Assembly (NCBI GenBank): GCA_002428015.1
Contig: DIZW01000078.1
Coordinates: 22,328 to 86,327 of the forward strand
DNA: 64,000 bases
Reading direction: 5' to 3'
From: Oxalobacteraceae bacterium UBA6018
GTDB lineage: Bacteria > Pseudomonadota > Gammaproteobacteria > Burkholderiales > Burkholderiaceae_D
How positions within the stretch are numbered: the first letter of the stretch is position 1; every line of letters starts with the position of its first letter. Below the pieces are notes generated by a model. It saw only the letters and a list, made by a program, of their open reading frames with translations. It had not been told where the DNA came from and made no database searches. Shown piece by piece: positions 57,366-64,000 of this stretch. Position numbers and translations under genes: made by a program.

Positions 57366-57554
57366 CTACGACACCGGGGCAAAGCGCGGCACCAGGGTGC
57401 CGTCGACGTCGACCAGCTCGAAGAAAACCGCCTTGGGGCGGGTCCAGATGGAGCCGTCCGCGGCGCGGTAGACGATCATTTCGGACAGGTCAGATTCAAG
57501 CGTGGCCACACATACCAGCTCGTACAGGCCGCCCTTGTAATGCCGATACTGCAT
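57366..57554 (-). CDS. DUF1653 protein
   Basis: The 62-residue product matches the DUF1653 pattern: YRHYKGGLYELVCVATLESD, MIVYRAADGSIWTRP and VFFELVDVDG. Function is unknown. Its ATG overlaps the stop of the upstream gene as TGATG, so the two are translated together. Confidence 0.88.
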   Translation of the reverse strand: MQYRHYKGGLYELVCVATLESDLSEMIVYRAADGSIWTRPKAVFFELVDVDGTLVPRFAPVS

Positions 57555-57946
57555 CAGCCTTCCGACTTGGCCTCAGCCATCGCCTTCTGCTTTTTCTTCA
57601 GGCCCTGGATGACCTTCAGCACGCCTTCGATGCCGGCGCTGTCGTCGAGCTCGCTGAAGGCGTCGAGCACCTCGTTGAGCACGCGGTTGCGCACGGCGCT
57701 TTCGTCCGGCGCCATCTGCTGCGGCGCCGACGCGCGCACCGGCTCACCGGCGCTTTCCTTGCCGACTGCCTTGACCCCGGCCGGCTTGGCAGGAGTGGGA
57801 GTTGCCGATTTACCGTGGGCCAACGCAGCTTGCCAGATTACCCAGCGACGCTGCGTTTCGAACACGAGATATTCATCGGGCTTGTCTTCACGGCGGCGAA
57901 CGATGTGACCGTCACGCTGCGCCCATGCTTCAAATGCACTTCGCAT
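57554..57946 (-). CDS. Hypothetical protein upstream of the DUF1653 gene
   Basis: The 130-residue product is not assigned. It has an N-terminal part rich in charged and aromatic residues (FEAWAQRDGHIVRRREDKPDEY, ETQRRWVIWQAAL), a Pro/Ala linker (about 50-80) and a helical C terminus ending in Lys-rich KKKQKAMAEAKSEG. AAAGGA precedes the ATG. It is coupled to the DUF1653 gene. Confidence 0.75.
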   Translation of the reverse strand: MRSAFEAWAQRDGHIVRRREDKPDEYLVFETQRRWVIWQAALAHGKSATPTPAKPAGVKAVGKESAGEPVRASAPQQMAPDESAVRNRVLNEVLDAFSELDDSAGIEGVLKVIQGLKKKQKAMAEAKSEG

Positions 57947-58306
57947 TTTTTTCCTTTAACAAATGCTGTCATCGCATTTCAAACTAGATGAAACGATAAC
58001 GTTTCAAATAGTACCATCAATCAGACCGATGCATTGAATAAACAAAGGGCTTTTCGTACGTGTATTTGTTAAATTGAGACACGACTCAACTATTGGTGTC
58101 TCCAGCCAACAGTCAATTCCAATATATTACATCGTTAGTTATAAGAATGCAATTTTTACTTCCCCATGGGTAACAATAGTCCGAAAAAGTTGTTTTGGCT
58201 ACCTAATGTTACACTTTGCTACACTTGGCGCCGCTTGCGTTAGCGGTTGCGGAAGTGGAGCGATGGGTCGATACTGCTGACTTTGTTGTTATCACACCAC
58301 GCCACC
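57947..58306. other. A/T-rich divergent spacer without a gene
   Basis: This 360-bp stretch is clearly richer in A and T than the rest of the window and holds no convincing gene. It contains the palindrome at 57989-58006 and the near-repeat TGTTACACTTTGCTACACTTGG at 58208-58229, and the xth promoter must lie in its right half. Confidence 0.6.
57989..58006. promoter_or_regulatory. Operator-like inverted repeat upstream of the hypothetical gene
   Basis: TGAAACG-ATAA-CGTTTCA is a perfect seven-base inverted repeat 43 bases before the ATG at 57946. A second TTTCA before it extends the symmetry. The regulator is unknown. Confidence 0.45.
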
Positions 58307-59077
58307 ATGAAAATAGCCACCTGGAATGTTAATTCCCTAAAAGTCCGCCTGCCCCACCTGCTGCAATGGCTTGAAAGCAATCCGGTCGACGTTCTCTGCC
58401 TTCAAGAGACCAAGCTCACCGACAATAAGTTCCCGAGCGCGGAGATCAATGCCGCTGGCTATCAGGTTGTGTTCAGTGGACAGAAGACTTACAACGGCGT
58501 CGCGATCCTGGCGCGCCTGCCGATCACCGACGTGGTGAAGAACAACCCGCGCTTCGAGGACGAGCAGCAGCGCATTATCGCCGCTACCATCGGCGGGGTG
58601 CGCTTTATTTGCGCCTACGTGCCCAACGGCCAGGCGGTCGGCACCGACAAGTATGCCTACAAGCTGGCCTGGCTGGCCGCGCTGCGCGAATGGCTGGGCG
58701 AGGAGCTGGTCCGCCACGGCGAGCAAGGCCTGGCCATCCTGGGCGACTACAACATCGCGCCGCAGGACCGCGACGTGCACGACCCCGCCCTGTGGGCCGG
58801 CCAGGTGCTGTGCTCGGACCTGGAGCGGGCCGCGCTGACCGGCCTGATCGAGCTTGGCATGGTCGATGCGTTCCGCCTGTTCGAGCAGCCCGAGAAATCG
58901 TTCAGCTGGTGGGATTACCGCCAGCTCGGCTACCAGAAAAACAAGGGCCTGCGCATCGACCACATCCTGCTCTCGGGCGCGCTGGCCAAACGCTGCAGCG
59001 CGTGCGCGATCGACCGCGTGCCGCGCAAATGGGAGCAGCCGTCGGACCACGCGCCGGTGCTGGCCACCCTCGATTGA
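58307..59077 (+). CDS. xth: Exodeoxyribonuclease III
   Basis: The 256-residue AP endonuclease/3' exonuclease has MKIATWNVNSLKVRL, the catalytic E34 in LQETK, GDYNIAPQDRD, and the terminal SDHAPV with the catalytic His. It repairs abasic sites. The frame is open upstream to 58247, but the ATG at 58307 is the family start. It is followed by a short repeat-rich spacer and a convergent gene. Confidence 0.95.
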   Translation: MKIATWNVNSLKVRLPHLLQWLESNPVDVLCLQETKLTDNKFPSAEINAAGYQVVFSGQKTYNGVAILARLPITDVVKNNPRFEDEQQRIIAATIGGVRFICAYVPNGQAVGTDKYAYKLAWLAALREWLGEELVRHGEQGLAILGDYNIAPQDRDVHDPALWAGQVLCSDLERAALTGLIELGMVDAFRLFEQPEKSFSWWDYRQLGYQKNKGLRIDHILLSGALAKRCSACAIDRVPRKWEQPSDHAPVLATLD

Positions 59078-59167
59078 GCGGCCTGTCGACCGGCCGATGA
59101 GCGACCGGCCGATTGAGCGACAGATTGAGCGATCGAACCACCGAGCGATCGACTGATTCTGCGAGCG
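59076..59167. repeat. Degenerate short repeats ending GAGC
   Basis: Units such as GACCGGCCGATGAGC, GACCGGCCGATTGAGC and GACAGATTGAGC follow one another between the xth stop and the end of the convergent gene. Spacing is irregular (12-23 bases). Confidence 0.55.
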
Positions 59168-59200
59168 GGCGATAGCCGGGTCGCGCGACAGTCCGGCCGC

Positions 59201-61729
59201 TCAGTCCAGCGCCGGCGCCGCGCCGCGCGCGCCCAGCAACGCGGCCGCCGCGCCGGCCCTGACCGGCTGGGCGAACAGGTAGCCCTGCGCGTACTGGCAG
59301 CCGAGCTGCTTGAGCAGCGCGAACTGCGCCTCGTTCTCGACCCCCTCGGCCACCACCAGCAATTGCAGGCTGTTCGACAGCGCGATGATCGCGTGGACAA
59401 TGGCGCGGTCCTCGGAACTGTGTTCGAGGTCCTTGATGAAGGCGCGGTCGATCTTGATCTTCTTGACCGGGAAGCGCTTCAGATAGGCCAGGCTCGAATA
59501 ACCGGTGCCGAAGTCGTCGATCGACAGGCGGATACCCATGCTGTTGAGCTGCTCGAGGATCTCCAGGGTCTGCTCGCCGTGCTGCATCAGGGCCGTCTCG
59601 GTGATCTCGAATTCGAGCTGGGATGGATCGATGCCGGTCTCGCCCAGCACGCGCTCGACGGCCACGCTCAGGCCGCGGTTCATGAACTGGCGCGGCGACA
59701 GGTTCACCGCCAGCGGCACCGGGGCCAGGCCGGCGCGCCGCCACGCCATGCTCTGCTCGCAGGCCTGGCGCAGCACCCATTCGCCGATCGGCACGATCAG
59801 GCCGTTCTCCTCGATGATGGGAATGAAGTGGTCCGGCAGCACCAACTGCTGGCGGTGGCGCCAGCGCAGCAGCACTTCCATGCTGTGCAGGCGGCGCGTG
59901 CCGACGTCGATGATGGGCTGGTAGAACAGCTCGAATTCATGCTTGACGAGCGCGCCGCGCAGGCTGCTTTCGAGCTCGAAATGCTGGGCCGCCGCCTGGT
60001 TCATGCGCTGGGTGAAGAACTGGTAGTTATTGCGCCCGCTCGCCTTGGCGTGGTACATCGCCGCGTCCGCGTGGCGCATCAGCGAGGCCACGTCGGCCCC
60101 GTCGTCGGGGTACATGCAGATGCCGATCGAGGGCGTGATGTGCAGCGAGCGCCCTTCGAACGGAATCGCGCTGGCCAGCGCCTCGATGATCTTGTCGGCC
60201 ACGTGGGTGCATTCGTCGGGGCCGCGGATGCCGGGCACCAGCACCACGAATTCGTCCCCGCCCAGGCGCCCCACCGTGTCGCTGGCGCGCACCGCGCGGC
60301 ACAGGCGGCTGGCCACTTCCTTGAGCAGGTGGTCGCCCGTCAGGTGGCCGAGGGAATCGTTGATGGTCTTGAAGCGGTCCAGGTCGATGAACATCACCGC
60401 CAGCTTGCGCTCGGCGCGCTGGGCGGCCAGCATGGCGCGGTCGAGCCGGTCGGTCAGCAGGGCGCGGTTGGGCAGCCCGGTCAGGCTGTCGTGATAGGCC
60501 ATGTGGTGCACCCGCGCCTCGGCCTGGCGCCGCTCGACGATCTCGCCCTGCAGCAGCGCGTTGGCGCCGGCCAGTTCGGCGGTGCGTTCGAGCACCCGCA
60601 CCTCGAGCTCGTCGCGGGCGCGCCGCACCGTCTCGGCCGCCTCGCGGCGCGCGGTCACGTCGTCCACCAGCCACACCGAGCGGCCGTTGGCCTGGGTCAG
60701 GTCGAACGGCCGCCCCGACAGGCGCGCCCAGAAACGGCTGCCGTCCTTGCGCACCAGCTGGTACTCGGCATTGTGGATGCGCCCCTCGGCAAAATCGCGC
60801 CAGGTCTCGGTGCGGGCCCGCTCCCAGCTGGTCCAGTCCGGGTACAGCGCCTGCACCGACAGGCCGTTGACCTCGCCGGGGGCGTAGCCGAACAGCTCCT
60901 CCATCTTGCTGTTGCAGCGCAGGTTGAAGCCATGCTCGACGACGGAGATGCCCAGCACCGCGCTGTCGAGGATCGCCTGGTTCTCCAGCAGGGCGTTGCG
61001 CAGCGATTCCTCGGCGCGCTTGGCCTCGGTGCGGTCCTCGACGATCCAGATGCTGCCCTGGGTGTCGTCGACCGGATTGACCAGGTAGGCGATCAGCTGG
61101 GCCCACATTTGGCTGCCGTCCCTGCGCACCATCGCCACTTCGGTCTGGTAATGGGCGCCGGCGCGCAGCAGCGGATAGCCCTCGGCGCCGATGCGCTCGT
61201 AGATCGCCTCGGTCGGGTACAGCGCGCGTGCGGACAGACCGAGCGCCTCGTCGCCGAGGTAGCCGAACATCTCGGCGAAGCCGCGGTTGTAGCGCGTGAT
61301 GACGCGGTGCTTGGTGAACAGGATGCTGATCGACGCGTTCGTCATGATGGCCTGCACTTCGGCCAGGGTCTGGCGGTCGAACGGCAGGTTCGGCAGCGGC
61401 GCGAACACGAAGCTGGCGCCGGCGCCCGCGTGCGGCGGCAGCGGCTTGGACTGGATCATCACGCCGGTGGCGCCGGCCGGGCTGTCGAGCACGCTTTCCC
61501 AGCCCTGCTCGCTCACCAGCGCGCCGCCCAGGCGCATGAGCGCGTCCGGCAGCGCTGCCGCGGTGAAGAAATTACCCAGCAGGCGTCCGCGCGGATCCAT
61601 GCCGAGCAGGGTGCGCAAGGCGTGATTGCAAGCGAACACGACGCCGTCGCCCGTGCACGCACAAGCGGGCGAGCCGATCAGTTGCAGTGCATCTGCGACG
61701 AAATCCGGGTTGATTGGTACGCGATCCAT
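59201..61729 (-). CDS. PAS-PAS-PAS-GGDEF-EAL cyclic-di-GMP protein
   Basis: The 842-residue protein has three PAS-like domains (about 10-105, 120-245, 255-370), a helical linker, a GGDEF domain with an intact GGDEF near 488 and an EAL domain whose signature reads EVL near 617. The downstream EAL residues are intact (NLSPRQF, EITET, IDDFGTGYSS, KIKIDRAF, VVAEGVE). It could make or hydrolyse cyclic-di-GMP. There is no membrane segment, so PAS domains sense an internal signal. Start ATG is at 61729, 193 bases from the prpF stop. Confidence 0.93.
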   Translation of the reverse strand: MDRVPINPDFVADALQLIGSPACACTGDGVVFACNHALRTLLGMDPRGRLLGNFFTAAALPDALMRLGGALVSEQGWESVLDSPAGATGVMIQSKPLPPHAGAGASFVFAPLPNLPFDRQTLAEVQAIMTNASISILFTKHRVITRYNRGFAEMFGYLGDEALGLSARALYPTEAIYERIGAEGYPLLRAGAHYQTEVAMVRRDGSQMWAQLIAYLVNPVDDTQGSIWIVEDRTEAKRAEESLRNALLENQAILDSAVLGISVVEHGFNLRCNSKMEELFGYAPGEVNGLSVQALYPDWTSWERARTETWRDFAEGRIHNAEYQLVRKDGSRFWARLSGRPFDLTQANGRSVWLVDDVTARREAAETVRRARDELEVRVLERTAELAGANALLQGEIVERRQAEARVHHMAYHDSLTGLPNRALLTDRLDRAMLAAQRAERKLAVMFIDLDRFKTINDSLGHLTGDHLLKEVASRLCRAVRASDTVGRLGGDEFVVLVPGIRGPDECTHVADKIIEALASAIPFEGRSLHITPSIGICMYPDDGADVASLMRHADAAMYHAKASGRNNYQFFTQRMNQAAAQHFELESSLRGALVKHEFELFYQPIIDVGTRRLHSMEVLLRWRHRQQLVLPDHFIPIIEENGLIVPIGEWVLRQACEQSMAWRRAGLAPVPLAVNLSPRQFMNRGLSVAVERVLGETGIDPSQLEFEITETALMQHGEQTLEILEQLNSMGIRLSIDDFGTGYSSLAYLKRFPVKKIKIDRAFIKDLEHSSEDRAIVHAIIALSNSLQLLVVAEGVENEAQFALLKQLGCQYAQGYLFAQPVRAGAAAALLGARGAAPALD

Positions 61730-61922
61730 ATCCCATTACGGCGAAGGTCCGCTGCGACGGCAGCTGGGCTGAACTGACGATCATAAACCACAATCCAACG
61801 AAAGTGTCAGAAAGCAAAGACAAATGCCGTAAGACAGTGTTTCTATCGCCAAAACACAGCAGGATTCTCCCCGAAACGAGCCGTGTCTGGCGCGTAACAT
61901 CGAAAAGCGTTGTATTGCTGCC

Positions 61923-63125
61923 TTAGCCGTTCAACAACACCTCGCCCGGCACCCTGACCCATCCCTCCATCAGCACGCGCGCGCTGCGGCTCATGCTGGC
62001 CTTGCCGACCTTCCACTGGCCGTTCTCCAGCACCGCCTGGGCGCCCACGCGCAGGGTGCCCGAGGGGTGGCCGAAGCGCACCTCGCTGCGCTGCCCGCCG
62101 CCGGCGGCCAGGTTGACCAGGGTCCCGGGAATGGCCGCGGCGGTGCCGATGGCCACCGCCGCGGTGCCCATCATCGCGTGGTGCAGCTTGCCCATCGACA
62201 CGGCCCGCACCAGCAGGTCGATGTCGGCCGCGCCGACCGGCTTGCCGCCGGAGGCGACGTAAGCGGCCGCCGGCGCCACCAGCGCCAGCTTGGGCGTGTG
62301 CTGGCGCCGCGCCGCCTGCTCCACGCTGTCGATCAGTCCCATGCGCAGCGCGCCGCAGGCGCGGATCATCTCGAGCAGGGCCAGCGCCTCCGGGTCGCCG
62401 TTGATGGTGTCCTGCGACTCGGTGCCGGTGTAGCCGATCGCCTCGGCATTGACGAAAATGGTGGGAATGCCGGCGTTGATCATGGTCGCCCTGAGCGTAC
62501 CCAGACCGGGCACCACCAGGTCGTCGACCAGCTGCCCGGTCGGGAACATGGCCGCGCCGGCGCCCTCCTCCTCGGCCGGATCGAGGAATTCCACAACCAC
62601 CTCGGCCGCCGGAAAGGCCACGCCATCGAGTTCGAAGGCGCCGCTTTCTTGCACCTGCCCGTTCGCCATCGGCACGTGGGCGACGATGGTCTTGCCGATG
62701 TTGGCCTGCCAGATACGCACGACGGCCACGCCGTCGGGCGGCACGCGCGCCATGTCGAGCAGGCCGCTGGCGATCGCGAACGGGCCCACCGCGGCCGACA
62801 GGTTGCCGCAGTTGCCGCTCCAGTCCACGAATGCCTGGTCGATCGAGACCTGGCCGAACAGGTAGTCGACGTCGTGGCCGGGACGGGTGCTGGGCGCCAC
62901 GATCACCGCCTTGCTGGTGCTCGACGTGGCCCCGCCCATGCCGTCGATCTGCTTGCCGTAGGGGTCGGGGCTGCCCACCACGCGCAGCAGCAGCGCGTCG
63001 CGCGCGGTGCCCGCCGCCTGGGCCGCTGCGGGCAGGTCCTGCAGCCGGAAGAACACGCCCTTGCTGGTCCCGCCGCGCATGTAGGTGGCGGGGATCTTGA
63101 GTTGCGGTAGGTAAGCCATGCTCAT
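61923..63125 (-). CDS. prpF: 2-methylaconitate cis-trans isomerase PrpF
   Basis: The 400-residue product isomerises 2-methylaconitate in the methylcitrate cycle for propionate. It has IPATYMRGGTSKGVFF near the N terminus and SGNCGNLSAAVGPFAI near 104, the family catalytic region. The ATG at 63125 overlaps the acnD stop (ATGA); ATG at 63119 is also possible. It is the companion needed by the AcnD-type dehydratase. Confidence 0.95.
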   Translation of the reverse strand: MSMAYLPQLKIPATYMRGGTSKGVFFRLQDLPAAAQAAGTARDALLLRVVGSPDPYGKQIDGMGGATSSTSKAVIVAPSTRPGHDVDYLFGQVSIDQAFVDWSGNCGNLSAAVGPFAIASGLLDMARVPPDGVAVVRIWQANIGKTIVAHVPMANGQVQESGAFELDGVAFPAAEVVVEFLDPAEEEGAGAAMFPTGQLVDDLVVPGLGTLRATMINAGIPTIFVNAEAIGYTGTESQDTINGDPEALALLEMIRACGALRMGLIDSVEQAARRQHTPKLALVAPAAAYVASGGKPVGAADIDLLVRAVSMGKLHHAMMGTAAVAIGTAAAIPGTLVNLAAGGGQRSEVRFGHPSGTLRVGAQAVLENGQWKVGKASMSRSARVLMEGWVRVPGEVLLNG

Positions 63126-64000
63126 GCCGCCTTGCGCGCTTCGAGGAACTCCTGGGCGAAGCGCTGCAGCACCCCGCCCGCCTCGTAGATGTCGACCTCC
63201 TCGGCGGTGTCGAGGCGGCAGGTCACCGGCACTTGCACCGTCTCGCCGCCGGCGCGGTGGATCACCAGGGTCAGGTCGGCGCCGGGGGTGCGCGCCCCGC
63301 TCACGTCGAAGGTCTCGGTGCCGTCGATGGCCAGGGTATGGCGGTCGGTGCCCGGCTTGAACTCCAGCGGCAGCACGCCCATGCCCACCAGGTTGGTGCG
63401 GTGGATGCGCTCGAAGCCCTCGGCCACGATGGCTTCCACGCCGGCCAGGCGCACGCCCTTGGCGGCCCAGTCGCGCGAGGAGCCCTGCCCGTAGTCGGCG
63501 CCTGCCACCACGATCAGCGGCTGCTTGCGTTCCATGTAGGTCTGGATGGCCTCCCACATGCGCGTAACCGTGCCGTCCGGCTCGATGCGCGCCAGCGAGC
63601 CTTCCTTGACGACGCCATCCACGACCGCCATCTCGTTCTTCAGGCGCGGATTGGCGAAGGTGGCGCGCTGCGCGGTCAGGTGGTCGCCGCGGTGGGTGGC
63701 GTAGGAATTGAAGTCTTCCTGCGGCAGCCCCATGCTGGCCAGGTACTCCCCGGCCGCGCTGTCGGGCAGGATCGCGTTCGACGGCGACAGGTGGTCGGTG
63801 GTGATGTTGTCGCCCAAGACCGCCAGCGGGCGCATGCCGGTCAAGCTGCGCGCGCCGGCCAGCGCGCCTTCCCAGTAGGGCGGGCGGCGGATGTAGGTGC
63901 TCGCCGGGCGCCAGTCGTACAGCGCACTGACGGCCGGGCCGCGCTCGGCCTGCACGGCGAACATCGGCGTGTACACCTTGCGGAACTGCTCCGGCTTGAC
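63122..64000 (-). CDS. acnD: Fe/S-dependent 2-methylisocitrate dehydratase AcnD, 5' end outside window
   Basis: The last 292 residues of an aconitase-family protein are present, reading on the minus strand from the right edge. They show LGDNITTDHLSPSNAILPDSAAGEYL, GADYGQGSSRDWAAKGVRLAGV and ERIHRTNLVGMGVLPLEF of the swivel domain. The [4Fe-4S] cysteines lie outside the window. With PrpF it converts 2-methylcitrate to 2-methylaconitate and 2-methylisocitrate. AcnD rather than AcnA/AcnB is inferred from the overlap with prpF. Confidence 0.93.
   Translation of the reverse strand, partial: VKPEQFRKVYTPMFAVQAERGPAVSALYDWRPASTYIRRPPYWEGALAGARSLTGMRPLAVLGDNITTDHLSPSNAILPDSAAGEYLASMGLPQEDFNSYATHRGDHLTAQRATFANPRLKNEMAVVDGVVKEGSLARIEPDGTVTRMWEAIQTYMERKQPLIVVAGADYGQGSSRDWAAKGVRLAGVEAIVAEGFERIHRTNLVGMGVLPLEFKPGTDRHTLAIDGTETFDVSGARTPGADLTLVIHRAGGETVQVPVTCRLDTAEEVDIYEAGGVLQRFAQEFLEARKAA

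Overview
The window looks like a chromosomal segment of a GC-rich betaproteobacterium, most likely Oxalobacteraceae (Massilia/Telluria/Duganella group). The reasons are a very high G+C third codon position, a Burkholderiales-type sulfur cluster (cysI, DUF934 gene, cysH, cysD, cysN, uroporphyrinogen methyltransferase), a general porin ending in Phe, and many cyclic-di-GMP proteins. This placement is inference from gene content; no rRNA or tRNA gene was seen. Most of the window is ordinary core genome, with short accessory stretches between core genes.

Layout. 1-4023: an alanine-rich coiled-coil protein (cut by the left edge), SrkA-type kinase and a YecA-like SEC-C protein. 4058-4965: a 163-bp MITE-like element beside a ccd-type toxin-antitoxin pair whose antitoxin looks chimeric. 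5228-12284: HPP-CBS membrane protein, secreted protein, TonB-dependent receptor, membrane-anchored patatin, oligoribonuclease. 12332-19747: M48 protease, RsgA, a large TPR-GAF histidine kinase, argF and argG. 19902-28845: a complete wspABCDEFR chemosensory operon controlling a diguanylate cyclase, followed by ppnP. 28919-38194: murB, yajQ, a nitronate monooxygenase-like flavoprotein, a PAS-GGDEF-EAL protein, a LytS/LytTR two-component pair and a NarX-like kinase. 38498-47410: porin, methyltransferase, cysB and the sulfate assimilation operon with siroheme synthesis. 47411-50921: accessory island with a 13-bp degenerate tandem repeat array, a hairpin, a possible IS end remnant, a GH13-like protein that has lost most catalytic residues, and a regulatory region with LacI-type operators and a possible broken gene. 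50922-64000: LacI regulator, sirB, lptG, lptF, pepA, envelope and hypothetical genes, xth, a PAS-GGDEF-EAL protein, and prpF/acnD of the methylcitrate cycle (cut by the right edge).

How genes connect. Cyclic-di-GMP is made by WspR and possibly two GGDEF-EAL proteins, bound by YajQ, and its pGpG breakdown product is degraded by Orn. The Wsp system should couple a surface or envelope signal to WspR. Sulfate is activated by CysDN, reduced as APS by a four-cysteine CysH and then by CysI, whose siroheme needs the methyltransferase at 46679 and probably SirB at 52013; CysB is divergent to cysI. LptF and LptG belong to lipopolysaccharide export.

The least ordinary items are the 13-bp period array at 47522-47857, the apparently catalytically dead GH13 protein with its operator-rich upstream region, the chimeric CcdA-like antitoxin, the hairpin element between wspF and wspR, the 10-bp triplication over the argF start, and the GGDEF-EAL protein with substituted EAL residues.
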